Assembly (NCBI GenBank): GCA_018222965.1
Contig: JAAEZH010000009.1
Span: 83,646-147,645 of the forward strand
Length of the DNA stretch: 64,000 bases
Direction: 5' to 3'
DNA from: Bacteroidota bacterium
GTDB lineage: Bacteria; Bacteroidota; Bacteroidia; Chitinophagales; Saprospiraceae
The notes beneath the pieces were generated by a model. That model saw only the letters and a program-made list of their open reading frames with translations. It did no database searches and had not been told where the DNA came from. The translations under genes and the position numbers were made by a program. Positions 44,031 to 52,152 of the stretch are shown here, piece after piece; position 1 is the stretch's first letter; each line of letters begins with the position of its first letter.

Positions 44031-45677
44031 TTAAAAAATAACTACTCGCTTCAGACTGGAGAACTGGTCAGAATAAGCGCGGAAGAAGTATACGCCTTTC
44101 GGCGAATCCCCCAACTCGAGTTCATTGGTACCAGATCGCAATCCGGTGAATCTTTTCACCACCTGACCACTCGCATTAATCAACTCTCCCTCAAATCCGG
44201 CAGCTGTCTCCAAACTAAGTTCCACAAACAATACATCAGATACCGGATTGGGATAAACGCGCAGCATTTTATCTGCATTAACCTGGCTTGCCGACACGGT
44301 TTCATCCAGTGTAAACTTGAGAATGGTACCGGGATTTGCCATAGTATTCAACTGAAAATATCCGCTTGCATCAGAGGTCTTTCCGGATTCGTCTGTAATC
44401 ACATAAAAGGACTTGCCATCAGGAGACACTTCAATATCGCGGTAGCGATTGGTGGTATAGAAATGCTGAATGGTATCTCCAACAACTGCCGTTCCATCAA
44501 CATCGAGCTTAAGGCGATAAATACGCCCGCGTTTCAGGCTTGAAACCAACAACGAATTTTCCCACGAGGGGATGGCATCGCTCCCGTAATAAGCAATACT
44601 GGAAGGTGCAACATTCGGACGGCACATCCAAGAGTTTCCACAGGCCGGATCATTAAAGTCATAATCATCCGGAACCGCAAACATGGCCAATAGCGGCTCT
44701 TCAAAATTTGGTGCCGAAAAATCACTTTCCATAAAGAAGTCGGCATTATCCGGACAGGAATCAGCGGAGAAGTTCCAATCCTCACAGTTGGGTGAAGATG
44801 CCCAGTCGCAAAAATCGTACACTGCATCATCCTGATAACCGGCAACATTCGGCCAGCCATAATTACTACCGGATGTGATGATATTTACCTCATCATCTGT
44901 ATTGGGTCCGTGCTCATCAGCATACAGAATGCCATTGTCTCCAAAAACAATTCCCTGCGCATTGCGATGCCCATACGAATACACATGGCTTTGTACACCA
45001 TCCAATACCGGATTGTCTGCCGGAATGGAACCATCCAGATTCAGGCGCAGTATTTTTCCCGGATAATTGGACCAGTCTTCCTGATCAATCTCGTTTTGTG
45101 TAGGCAGGACCTGAGCCAGATTCGGATAGCAGTAATTGCCCCCATTATTGGATCCCTGATCACCAATCGTATAATATAGTTTTTGGTCGGGGCCGAAAGT
45201 CATTCTGCCGGAGTTGTGGTCATTGCTGGAAGGCATGTTATCGATGAGAACCACCGGATCAGAAAGGCTGCCATCATCCCCGTTTTCGGAGAACGTGTAG
45301 CGCACGATCTTTTGCTGCCGGTTGCCGCCCACCAAATGCGTATAGGACAAATAGACATAGGGATTATCGCCCAAAAAGTCTTCGTGGAGAGCCATTCCCA
45401 GCAATCCGTCCTGCCCGGCAGTAGAAGACACATCCGGGATTTGGACCAGGTCATCCTGATTGCCCGTTTCCGGGTCAACTCTTACAACCACTCCAACTGC
45501 TCTTTCTGTTACCCAGAGGTAACCATCAGGAGCCAAATGCAAATCCCAGGGTTTTTTCAACGAAAAATCAGCCCCAATCTGGGTCATGGTGAAGGTTTCG
45601 TCCTGAGCATGAAGCGTTAAAATGGAAAAGAAAAAAAGTGCGAAGAAAGCCGCACGCGGAAAATAAAATGAAAACAT
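44031..45677 (-). CDS. PQQ-dependent sugar dehydrogenase-like secreted protein with T9SS domain
   Basis: A 548-residue protein from the ATG at 45677; the longer ORF begins inside a repeat. Signal peptide ends SILTLHAQD. The glucose/sorbosone dehydrogenase propeller (about residues 35-440) shows LKKPWDLHLAPDGYLWVTER, GQDGLLGMALHEDF and GRMTFGPDQKLYYTIGDQGS. The C-terminal ~80 residues are a T9SS sorting domain (RVYPNPVSDVLFVE ... GVYFFRAYSDQ). It probably oxidises sugars at the cell surface. It heads a two-gene unit with the Gfo/Idh gene. Confidence 0.88.
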   Translation of the reverse strand: MFSFYFPRAAFFALFFFSILTLHAQDETFTMTQIGADFSLKKPWDLHLAPDGYLWVTERAVGVVVRVDPETGNQDDLVQIPDVSSTAGQDGLLGMALHEDFLGDNPYVYLSYTHLVGGNRQQKIVRYTFSENGDDGSLSDPVVLIDNMPSSNDHNSGRMTFGPDQKLYYTIGDQGSNNGGNYCYPNLAQVLPTQNEIDQEDWSNYPGKILRLNLDGSIPADNPVLDGVQSHVYSYGHRNAQGIVFGDNGILYADEHGPNTDDEVNIITSGSNYGWPNVAGYQDDAVYDFCDWASSPNCEDWNFSADSCPDNADFFMESDFSAPNFEEPLLAMFAVPDDYDFNDPACGNSWMCRPNVAPSSIAYYGSDAIPSWENSLLVSSLKRGRIYRLKLDVDGTAVVGDTIQHFYTTNRYRDIEVSPDGKSFYVITDESGKTSDASGYFQLNTMANPGTILKFTLDETVSASQVNADKMLRVYPNPVSDVLFVELSLETAAGFEGELINASGQVVKRFTGLRSGTNELELGDSPKGVYFFRAYSDQFSSLKRVVIF

Positions 45678-45700
45678 TTGTTCAATAGTTACACGGTTCT

Positions 45701-45720
45701 GGCTTTCGCCGAAAGGCATC
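45701..45720. repeat. Dispersed near-palindrome GGCTTTCGCCGAAAGGC (one of 21 core copies)
   Basis: Full-length copy of the window-wide motif with core TTCGSCGAA. Other core copies start near 5272, 7919, 12453, 12586, 16361, 17302, 22598, 27934, 29306, 29343, 32962, 33079, 33733, 35115, 37105, 43022, 43899, 44099, 51853 and 55947. Twelve lie inside genes and nine between genes. Variants TTCGCGAA and TTCCGCGAA also recur. By base composition alone about 0.5 copies are expected in 64 kb. Confidence 0.95.
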
Positions 45721-45783
45721 CGACAAAAGCCTAATTGATTCTGAAACTATTGATTCGAATAGAAGTCCTAATGTACCAAATAT

Positions 45784-46215
45784 TTAAACGTCTTTCACAA
45801 CTACCCGGAAGTTAGCTAGCAACTTTTTCACCTCATTTGTCATAGGCTGGCTTTTTCCGGTCTGATTATCCACCTGTACGATCGTCGATACCGCCTCGGC
45901 CACACAATTTCCATGTTGAAAAAGCCGCTGATAAATTCGGATAGAGCTATTTCCTATCCGGGTAATTCCGGTTCCTATATCGATTCGCCCCGGCCAGTTT
46001 ACTTCCTGTAAATAGTCAACCTGAAGCGATGCCAGCACAAAGCTGGCTCCCTCGGGAATGACCTGCTCGCCCGATTCGTACAACAGCTCTACCCTGCCGG
46101 TTTCGCAAAATGTAGCAAAAACGGCATTATTAACATGCCCCTGTCGATCTGTATCTCCATAGCGCAACTTGTCATATGACTGAATGGGAAAATCCTCTAA
46201 TTTACTCGGATTCAT
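45784..46215 (-). CDS. Acyl-CoA thioesterase (YbgC/FadM-like hot-dog fold)
   Basis: A 143-residue hot-dog protein. The active-site region LRYGDTDRQGHVNNAVFATF matches the 4-hydroxybenzoyl-CoA thioesterase group, and GRVELLYESG follows as the central helix. It hydrolyses an acyl-CoA in the cytoplasm; substrate unknown. It is isolated, with the PQQ dehydrogenase gene downstream and a plus-strand pseudogene upstream. Confidence 0.87.
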   Translation of the reverse strand: MNPSKLEDFPIQSYDKLRYGDTDRQGHVNNAVFATFCETGRVELLYESGEQVIPEGASFVLASLQVDYLQEVNWPGRIDIGTGITRIGNSSIRIYQRLFQHGNCVAEAVSTIVQVDNQTGKSQPMTNEVKKLLANFRVVVKDV

Positions 46216-46289
46216 GTTTGATTTTTGCGACCAAATTGGCTAATTCCAATTTCCAAAATTGATGTTTATAACCAACCAAAAAAATTGTT

Positions 46290-46640
46290 TTGACCAAAAT
46301 TACGTATTACCTTTTCTTAATACTCCTGTTGCCTATTCAGCTTTTCGCTCAATTTAGAATTGGCCTGGAATTCGATTTAGTTACAGATATCGCCTGATCC
46401 GAAAACCCAGATTTTCACTCGATCTGGGTGCTACACTTCTCGCGCGGGACGCTCGCATTGCGCTGTCCCAAAACAACATGGAGGCGGAAGATGTTTTGCG
46501 GATTTATGAGTCGACCTGTGGGGAGACTATTTTAACTAAAAACCGGCTATCGATTTATTGAAGGCGGTGCCGATGTAGATCAGGTTTACAACTTCGCTTT
46601 CCTCCATTTTGTGGATGTCGGAGTAATATCCCGCTTCTAA
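46290..46640 (+). pseudogene. Frameshifted small outer-membrane beta-barrel protein
   Basis: Three consecutive frames together read as one short exported protein. From a TTG at 46290: signal peptide ending LLLPIQLFAQ and then FRIGLEFDLVTD, stopping at 46397. Frame 2: LIRKPRFSLDLGATLLARDA to a stop at 46561. Frame 3: GYRFIEGGADVDQVYNFAFL and a C-terminal VGVISRF at 46638. The final strand ending in phenylalanine and the alternating pattern fit a porin-like barrel of about 115 residues. At least two frameshifts break it. Confidence 0.65.
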
Positions 46641-46648
46641 CAATCTAT

Positions 46649-47125
46649 TTATCCAGTCCGCTCAGTCAGCATTTTTTTAATTAGGGAAACCTGCCCCAAA
46701 TGGTAATAACTGTGCTCAATCATGGCTTCAATATTTCGGCGATAATCGCCATATTTTTCATCCACGAATGGAGCATCCAGCTTTTCATCGGGCATTTGCT
46801 CCACGAGGTCCGCAAATTTTTCGGCATCAGCCCAAAAGCCCTCCAACAGGTTTTCCCAATCCGACTGTGATTCCAGCGGAGGCATGTCAAAACTGTGCTT
46901 ATCCCGTATATCCAGCGGTCCCCCTTCAAGCACCTTGACTATTCCGTTGATGTAATACCCCGTATGAAAAGCCAGCATGGCCAGGGTGTTTAGATTGCCA
47001 ACTTTTTCATGCGCATCTTCCAGAGACACGCCGGAAAGTTGTTCTTTGAAATTTGTCTGGGCGATCCATTTACCGCTCAACAAAACCTCTCTGATTCGAT
47101 CCGCCAGTTGTGTGGTATTTTTCAC
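46649..47125 (-). CDS. DinB-family protein
   Basis: A 158-residue four-helix bundle of the DinB/YfiT type. It uses a GTG start (47125), since the next ATG is deep inside the first helix bundle. Putative metal-binding histidines lie in MLAFHTGYYINGIV and IEHSYYHLGQVSLI. Such proteins bind a divalent metal and act as thiol transferases or are of unknown role. It sits 30 bases downstream of the lipoprotein gene at 47156 on the same strand. Confidence 0.83.
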   Translation of the reverse strand: MKNTTQLADRIREVLLSGKWIAQTNFKEQLSGVSLEDAHEKVGNLNTLAMLAFHTGYYINGIVKVLEGGPLDIRDKHSFDMPPLESQSDWENLLEGFWADAEKFADLVEQMPDEKLDAPFVDEKYGDYRRNIEAMIEHSYYHLGQVSLIKKMLTERTG

Positions 47126-47155
47126 TAAATCTTTATTTGGAGTTTGAAACGTTTC

Positions 47156-47509
47156 TTACTCATGAATCAAAATGGTATTCTCCCCGCCATCCTCTGACAG
47201 CTTCACCACCAGAGTTGTTGTGTGCAGCGGAAATAAACCGATTCGTTTTTGGGTTACTGTATAAAACAAATATAAACCATCTGACCGATCAGGCACACCA
47301 AGCACATCCAGGACTTCCTCCTTAGTCATTGGTTTTAACAATCTGCTGTCCACCAAATCATCCAACATTTGATCCCGATACGGATAGTCTTTTCCCTCTT
47401 TGAGTTGCCATTTTTCAGAATCAAAAGTCAATAATTGATCCACTTCTTTCTCGCCATTACAAGCGAGTAAGAAAAAGGGAATAATAAATATTAAAAATAG
47501 TCGGTCCAT
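47156..47509 (-). CDS. Lipoprotein, possibly BamE/SmpA-like, 117 aa
   Basis: A short lipoprotein with lipobox FFLLACNGE (cysteine at residue 17). KPMTKEEVLDVLGVPDRSDG followed by a strand pair (YLFYTVTQKRIGLF) resembles the small BamE/OmlA-like fold that helps outer-membrane protein assembly, but the match is a weak one. The ATG overlaps the stop of the upstream gene by one base, so they are coupled. Confidence 0.65.
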   Translation of the reverse strand: MDRLFLIFIIPFFLLACNGEKEVDQLLTFDSEKWQLKEGKDYPYRDQMLDDLVDSRLLKPMTKEEVLDVLGVPDRSDGLYLFYTVTQKRIGLFPLHTTTLVVKLSEDGGENTILIHE

Positions 47510-47997
47510 TAGAAATTATCAAGTCGGTTTGTTTTAGGCAAAAAACCTACTTCTCCCAGAGGATCTTCATACTCCACCAGACCGTCTCCCGAGGGATCTT
47601 TCAATCTTTCGAAAAACACCCTTGAAGCCACCACAAAATAAGTATGCTTTTGAAAAATATCCTGGTAACTGAAGTGTAGGTCAATGGCAAAAACATGTTT
47701 ATCGCCAACCACAAAATCTGGATGATGCTGCGCAAATTCCTCTTTGTCGCTCAACCGAAAAAGGTCTTCTCCGACTATTTGCGTATCCCGCCATCTGGCA
47801 GGCAAATTGAAAAACGTAACCTGCTTAAAAATGAGATCTACATTGTGATAGTAGATCCAATCCTGGCTCCCACCAATAACCAGGTTCTTCCGCTTAAACT
47901 TCCGAATCTGATACCCATCCCACATCGCATGCACCGGCAATTGCTCATTGATCTTATCTACAAATTGCTGCATGTCACGGTGGGAGATTATTTTCAT
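47509..47997 (-). CDS. Hypothetical protein, 162 aa
   Basis: Unrecognised cytoplasmic protein. It has a helix at the N-terminus (HRDMQQFVDKINEQL), then a mostly beta region with several aromatic residues (WIYYHNVDLIFKQVTFFNL) and a histidine/aspartate-rich middle (KHVFAIDLHFSYQD). No signal peptide. It is coupled by a one-base overlap to the downstream lipoprotein gene. A GGACCTGTCAGG palindrome lies just before its start. Confidence 0.65.
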   Translation of the reverse strand: MKIISHRDMQQFVDKINEQLPVHAMWDGYQIRKFKRKNLVIGGSQDWIYYHNVDLIFKQVTFFNLPARWRDTQIVGEDLFRLSDKEEFAQHHPDFVVGDKHVFAIDLHFSYQDIFQKHTYFVVASRVFFERLKDPSGDGLVEYEDPLGEVGFLPKTNRLDNF

Positions 47998-48016
47998 GCT
48001 CTTTTAAACTTTATAT

Positions 48017-48063
48017 GGACCTGTCAGGTCGGCAACCTGACGGGTCGGCGACCTGACAGGTCC
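48017..48063. repeat. GACCTGTCAGGT palindrome array
   Basis: Outer arms GGACCTGTCAGGTCG (48017-48031) and CGACCTGACAGGTCC (48049-48063) are perfect complements, with a third, imperfect unit (ACCTGACGGGT) between them. It lies in the 75-base gap between two minus-strand genes. Single units recur near 22532, 30996 and 35429. Confidence 0.93.
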
Positions 48064-48072
48064 AAAATTAAA

Positions 48073-48585
48073 TCATCTGTTGCTAAAAACTTCCTCAGAA
48101 AACTCCAGAGAAACGGGGATTAAAACACGAAGTGCCCTGCCACCCGGCACCCACTGAATCCCTTTCTCCCGCATCAAACGAAGCACCCGTAGGACTTCCT
48201 CATCACAATCCGGACTCAGTCTTTTTTCTATTTTTTCATTACTAATCGATCCGTCGGGCTCCACTATAAAAGAAGCTTCTACGATGCCTTCCAAATGTAT
48301 CTCCTGCGCCGTTGCCGGATATTTCAAATGGCGGTAAAAGAAATTCATCATCTTCTCCTGTGCACAAATTTCTTTTTCTTCTTCGCTTCCGCGAATGTCC
48401 TCACAACCGGGGAAACGCGGCATCTCAGCTATTTCGATAAATACTTCATTTACCCGGGGAGAAGGGGGTGGAACTACCGGATCATCCTGAGCAGTCATTA
48501 CAAAACTATTCGAGAAAAAAATCGCTATTAATGCGAAACGAAAGATAAAACCGCTTTCTCCTTTATTTATCCACCAGAAAATCAT
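48073..48585 (-). CDS. TonB C-terminal domain protein
   Basis: A 170-residue exported protein. A hydrophobic N-terminus (FRFALIAIFFSNSFVMTAQ) acts as signal peptide or anchor. A proline-rich spacer (VVPPPSPRVN) is followed by FPGCEDIRGSEEEKEICAQ and the TonB-C fold (YPATAQEIHLEGIVEASFIVEPDGS). The order matches small energy-transducer-like proteins common in Bacteroidota. Without ExbB/ExbD nearby, its partner receptor is unknown. The 322-base region before it is rich in hairpins. Confidence 0.83.
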   Translation of the reverse strand: MIFWWINKGESGFIFRFALIAIFFSNSFVMTAQDDPVVPPPSPRVNEVFIEIAEMPRFPGCEDIRGSEEEKEICAQEKMMNFFYRHLKYPATAQEIHLEGIVEASFIVEPDGSISNEKIEKRLSPDCDEEVLRVLRLMREKGIQWVPGGRALRVLIPVSLEFSEEVFSNR

Positions 48586-48907
48586 CGCTCCTAAATATTT
48601 TTCTTTGCTTCCCTTGACATACCCAAGTCAAAGTGATTTGGGCTTTTTTTTCTCTTTCTTTTTCCGATCTGCTTTGTTAAATCCCGATAGCTATCGGGAC
48701 GTCGTAGCTTAGGCTACGCCTGTGTTTTTTGCCTCGCTGATCAAAAAAATAAATTTGTTAAAATTATCCCAAACCACTTCGGCTCGGGTATAGGTCGTGG
48801 CTGGGTTTTCCCAGAATCTCCAAATTAAGTCTGAAATCCCTTAAACTTACTAAAAAGAACAATTCGTATTTTCACAATCACTAAGCGAATATCCATTTAC
48901 TTTCCGT
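48586..48907. other. Divergent intergenic region with hairpins, 322 bases
   Basis: Between the TonB-C gene (minus) and the AraC gene (plus). It contains an imperfect hairpin CCCAAGTCA/TGATTTGGG followed by a T run on the plus strand (48622-48651), the perfect 18-bp palindrome TCCCGATAGCTATCGGGA (48682-48699) and a small GTAGC/GCTAC hairpin directly after it. No ORF with coding signs was found. The promoters of both genes must lie here. Confidence 0.65.
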
Positions 48908-49894
48908 ATGAAGTTTGTCGCCTCCAGTATTTATCATAAAGCAGTTCGCCTTGCCCTGAGCGAGGGTCTGCCTTCGGATGCGTTCAAACACCATCAACAA
49001 TCCAGAGAACTGCAGCAGGAGTCAAAGCACATCCCCATCGACCTCCTATTCGAAATCTATGAACTGGCTGATCAACACCTCAAACCCGGCTTTGGATTGC
49101 GCCAGGGGAAACAACTGGATTCGGATGATTATGGTACTCTCGGATTATCCTTGAAAACCTGCTGGCGTGCCAAAGAAGTATTTTACAGAGTGGAGCGATT
49201 TATGGTCCTAATTACCGATCATGGTAGTTTACGCATTGAAGAAGACAATGAAAATACGCGCTTAATTCTTTATCGAAATCCCGGGCGAAAAGGGGTAGAA
49301 ATTGCAAATGAAGCTACATTCGTGATGCTAAAAGGCATATTGCATGAAGTCACAGGCCAAAAAATCCACCCTGTGGCTGTTCAGTTTAAACACAGTTCTG
49401 AAGCGGTTCAGGACTTCTTCGAATATTTCCAATGTCCCGTCTCATTCGATCAAAAAGTTTACTCCCTTCAGTATAAGAACAAGGATATCGACATTTCTAC
49501 GATTAAGGCCGATAAAAGCATTCAACAGTATCTGATCGAGCGCATGAATGAAGAAAAGAAAGGGATTCATGCTAATGCAGACTGGATGCTAAAAGAGATA
49601 CACCAACTTATTAAAGATGCACTTCCCGGAGGCATCCCAAGCCTTATTGAGGTGGCCGAGCACCTCGGCATGAGTGCCCGAACGCTAAAGAGGAGATTGG
49701 CTGAAAAGGAATTAAGTTTCCGCGACCTGGTGCAGAAAATTCAACGGGAAATAGCTGTTGATCGAATCCGCAACACCAATCAATCCATGGCGGAAATCGC
49801 CTTCCAAACCGGCTTCTCCGAACAAAGCTCCTTCAATCGCGCATTCAAACGATGGACCGGCCAATCCCCCGCCGACTTTCGCAAAACCAACTAA
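48908..49894 (+). CDS. AraC-family transcriptional regulator
   Basis: A 328-residue protein: an N-terminal arabinose-binding-like domain of the OruR/ArgR-type (PIDLLFEIYELADQHLKPG, YGTLGLSLKTCW) and a C-terminal double helix-turn-helix (GGIPSLIEVAEHLGMSART, NQSMAEIAFQTGFSEQSSFN, FKRWTGQSPADFR). It probably senses a small molecule and activates a nearby operon. Two direct repeats lie 17 bases past its stop, before the lipoprotein/DUF4386/MDR operon. Confidence 0.9.
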   Translation: MKFVASSIYHKAVRLALSEGLPSDAFKHHQQSRELQQESKHIPIDLLFEIYELADQHLKPGFGLRQGKQLDSDDYGTLGLSLKTCWRAKEVFYRVERFMVLITDHGSLRIEEDNENTRLILYRNPGRKGVEIANEATFVMLKGILHEVTGQKIHPVAVQFKHSSEAVQDFFEYFQCPVSFDQKVYSLQYKNKDIDISTIKADKSIQQYLIERMNEEKKGIHANADWMLKEIHQLIKDALPGGIPSLIEVAEHLGMSARTLKRRLAEKELSFRDLVQKIQREIAVDRIRNTNQSMAEIAFQTGFSEQSSFNRAFKRWTGQSPADFRKTN

Positions 49895-49911
49895 AAATTC
49901 CCATCTGGCCT

Positions 49912-49943
49912 AAAGTGTCAAAGTATTGGCACAAAGGGTCAAG
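49912..49943 (+). promoter_or_regulatory. Candidate AraC operator (direct repeats 21 bp apart)
   Basis: AAAGTGTCAA (49912-49921) and AAAGGGTCAA (49933-49942) match at nine of ten bases with 21-bp spacing, i.e. two helical turns, the usual layout for a two-HTH AraC activator. A CAATTTTG at 49964-49971 fits the -7 box in seven of eight positions and lies 30 bases before the ATG of the first gene. Confidence 0.55.
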
Positions 49944-49963
49944 TCCACCCTGGATTTTCAGGC

Positions 49964-49971
49964 CAATTTTG
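49964..49971 (+). promoter_or_regulatory. Candidate -7 box of the DUF6567 operon
   Basis: CAATTTTG agrees with TAnnTTTG at seven of eight positions and stands 21 bases past the second direct repeat. This places the repeats where an activator would contact polymerase. Confidence 0.45.
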
Positions 49972-50001
49972 CTACAGAACAAAAATTAAAACTGTAGTAA
50001 A

Positions 50002-50373
50002 ATGAAAAACACAATCAAGGTATTTACAAGTCTCTCCCTGATCCTTTTGCTGACTTCCTGCGGAATCAACAAAGCCTGGGTCCTGAATCAGAATCAAAGC
50101 GCAACTCAGGTACATCTTGCGGAAAGCAACTTTAAAGTTATCGGACAAGTAAAAGGGTCTGCTGATGTGGGTTATGTCCTGGCTTTTGGCGGTGCCAAAA
50201 AGAAACAACTCTATGACGCTGCTTACTCAAACATGCTGGAAAAAGCTGACCTGACTGATGGATCAAAAGCACTGATCAATGTTTTTACCGAAGAACATCT
50301 GGGAGGCGTTCCTCCCTTTTATTTCAAGCGCACCCTAACGGTAACCGCAACGGTCATTGAGTTTACCGATTAA
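50002..50373 (+). CDS. DUF6567 lipoprotein-like protein
   Basis: A 123-residue lipoprotein with lipobox LILLLTSCGIN (cysteine at residue 20). The mature part contains KVIGQVKGSADVGYVLAFGG, a histidine-poor strand-rich stretch, ending in FYFKRTLTVTATVIEF, a pattern I associate with the DUF6567 family. Function unknown. It is first in a three-gene operon (26-base gap to DUF4386) behind a candidate AraC operator. Confidence 0.75.
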   Translation: MKNTIKVFTSLSLILLLTSCGINKAWVLNQNQSATQVHLAESNFKVIGQVKGSADVGYVLAFGGAKKKQLYDAAYSNMLEKADLTDGSKALINVFTEEHLGGVPPFYFKRTLTVTATVIEFTD

Positions 50374-50399
50374 TTCATTAGCCCCTAAAACGAAATACC

Positions 50400-51125
50400 A
50401 TGCAAGCTCTTGAATTGAATTTGATGCGCAAAAAATCGGTTAAACTCACCGGGCTCCTGTACCTGCTGGTAATTGTATGCGCGGGTTTTAGTCAGGGATA
50501 TGTGCGGGCCAATCTTTTCGTCCTGGACGATGCAGCAGCCACTGCTACAAATATTCTGGACAACGAAGGTCTGTTCCGGATGGGTATGGTCTCTGACCTC
50601 ATCGCGTTCATCCTGGATGCTGTAATATCCATTTTGTTTTACAAAATGCTAAAACCCTTTGGTAAAACGCTGGCACTGGTATCCGCTTCCATGCGCCTGT
50701 TAGCACATCCGGCAATAGGAACTTTAAACCTGCTCAATCACTTTATGGCACTACATGTACTGACGGGCGCATCTGTTTTGATTGGCTTTGATCCGGCTCA
50801 ACTGGAATCTTTTAGCCTCCTTTTCATGGAAGCACATCGGTACGGCTACATGATTGCCGGCGGATTCTTTGGGGTCCATTGTTTCCTGCTGGGCATCTTG
50901 CTTTACCGATCTAAAATGATCCCAAGGTTTTTTGCACTCTTGATGATGGTTGCTGCTATCGGTTACCTAATGGAGACCTTTGGCAACTTCCTTTTCCCGG
51001 GAAATGAATCCTGGCTGGCCTGGGTAGTTGGGCTGACTGCCGCTCTGGGGGAAGTATTACTAGCCCTCTTTATGCTCATCAAAGGTACTGTTAACTCGTA
51101 TTCAGAAAACCTAAAAGCAACCTAA
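50400..51125 (+). CDS. DUF4386 membrane protein
   Basis: A 241-residue protein with about six hydrophobic segments (KLTGLLYLLVIVCAGFSQGY, LIAFILDAVISILFY, and four more). The N-terminal TGLLYLLVI...G and the DLIAFILDAVISILFYKML block are typical of DUF4386 membrane proteins of unknown function. The gene ends two bases before the ATG of the MDR gene and is cotranscribed with it. Confidence 0.85.
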   Translation: MQALELNLMRKKSVKLTGLLYLLVIVCAGFSQGYVRANLFVLDDAAATATNILDNEGLFRMGMVSDLIAFILDAVISILFYKMLKPFGKTLALVSASMRLLAHPAIGTLNLLNHFMALHVLTGASVLIGFDPAQLESFSLLFMEAHRYGYMIAGGFFGVHCFLLGILLYRSKMIPRFFALLMMVAAIGYLMETFGNFLFPGNESWLAWVVGLTAALGEVLLALFMLIKGTVNSYSENLKAT

Positions 51126-51127
51126 AA

Positions 51128-52084
51128 ATGAAAGCGATAATTAATGAAAATTACGGTTCCCCGGACAGCATGAAGCTTCAGGAAGTTAAACGCCCGAATC
51201 CAGGTCCGAAGCAAGTACTGGTAAAGGTGATGGCAACTTCCGTAAATAGAGCCGATTGGCAGATCCTTAATGGTTCTTCCTTTGCCGTGCGGTTAATGGC
51301 CGGACTTTTCAAACCCAAATATCCAATCCTTGGTGCTGATATAGTTGGTCTGGTAGAACGTTGCGGAAGCGAAGTCACGCAATTCCAAAAAGGAGATGAA
51401 GTTTTCGGAGATCTTTCAGTCAGCGGATTTGGCGGCTTTGCTGAGTATGTTGCTACTGATGAAAATCGCCTGGCAAAAAAGCCGTCCAACCTGAGCTATT
51501 CTGAAACCGCGGCTTTGCCTATGGCAGCAGTAACAGCACTTCAGGGACTGAGAGATAAAGGCAAGATCCAACAAGGACAAGATGTACTAATTAATGGAGC
51601 ATCTGGCGGTGTTGGTGGATTCGCCTTACAAATCGCAAAAGCTTTTGGTGCAAAGGTCACGGCAGTATGCAGCACCAACAAGGCCGATTTAGCCCGAAAA
51701 CTAGGCGCTGATACCGTTATTGATTACACCCGGTCAGACTTCACAAAAGGAAGCACCCAATACGACTTGATATTCGACATAGTAGGCAACCACTCTCTGT
51801 GGGCGATTGAAAGTGCCCTAAAAAAGGGAGGGCGATATGTCTCTTGTGCCTTTTCGGCGAAAGCCCTTATTTCCGGGCCATTGATATCACTACTAAAGGG
51901 AAAAACAATGACCAGCCTGCTAGCCGGTACAACACAGGCAGATCTCCAATTCATTGCCAGATTGGCTGAAGAGGAAAAACTCAAACCCATAGTCCAAAAA
52001 ACCTTTACCCTGGATGATGTACCGGAAGCACTCCGTTTAATTGGAAAAGGACGGGCATCCGGAAAACTGATTATTACTATATAA
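51128..52084 (+). CDS. Zinc-free NAD(P)H:quinone oxidoreductase-like MDR enzyme
   Basis: A 318-residue medium-chain dehydrogenase/reductase. N-terminal GroES-like domain (NRADWQILNGS, KYPILGADIVGLVERCG) and Rossmann domain with VLINGASGGVGGFALQIAK. Zinc-ligand cysteines are absent, pointing to the quinone oxidoreductase or zeta-crystallin branch. It probably reduces an enone or quinone in response to stress. It is last in the AraC-adjacent operon. A dispersed-repeat copy encodes AFSAKA near 51853. Confidence 0.9.
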   Translation: MKAIINENYGSPDSMKLQEVKRPNPGPKQVLVKVMATSVNRADWQILNGSSFAVRLMAGLFKPKYPILGADIVGLVERCGSEVTQFQKGDEVFGDLSVSGFGGFAEYVATDENRLAKKPSNLSYSETAALPMAAVTALQGLRDKGKIQQGQDVLINGASGGVGGFALQIAKAFGAKVTAVCSTNKADLARKLGADTVIDYTRSDFTKGSTQYDLIFDIVGNHSLWAIESALKKGGRYVSCAFSAKALISGPLISLLKGKTMTSLLAGTTQADLQFIARLAEEEKLKPIVQKTFTLDDVPEALRLIGKGRASGKLIITI

Positions 52085-52093
52085 TCCGACTGT

Positions 52094-52124
52094 AGAGTCG
52101 CCCGTAAGCAGGGCGACTCTTTTT
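52094..52124 (+). terminator. Terminator after the DUF6567/DUF4386/MDR operon
   Basis: Perfect 10-bp stem AGAGTCGCCC / GGGCGACTCT with loop GTAAGCA, followed by TTTT. It lies ten bases past the MDR stop and before the convergent acyl-CoA ligase gene. Confidence 0.88.
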
Positions 52125-52152
52125 CTATCTCTTACAACACAGGCTTAGTTTT

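Noticed and set aside
48622..48651. Functional terminator for a plus-strand gene
   Set aside because: No plus-strand gene ends there; it lies in the leader of divergent genes and is described only as part of the region.
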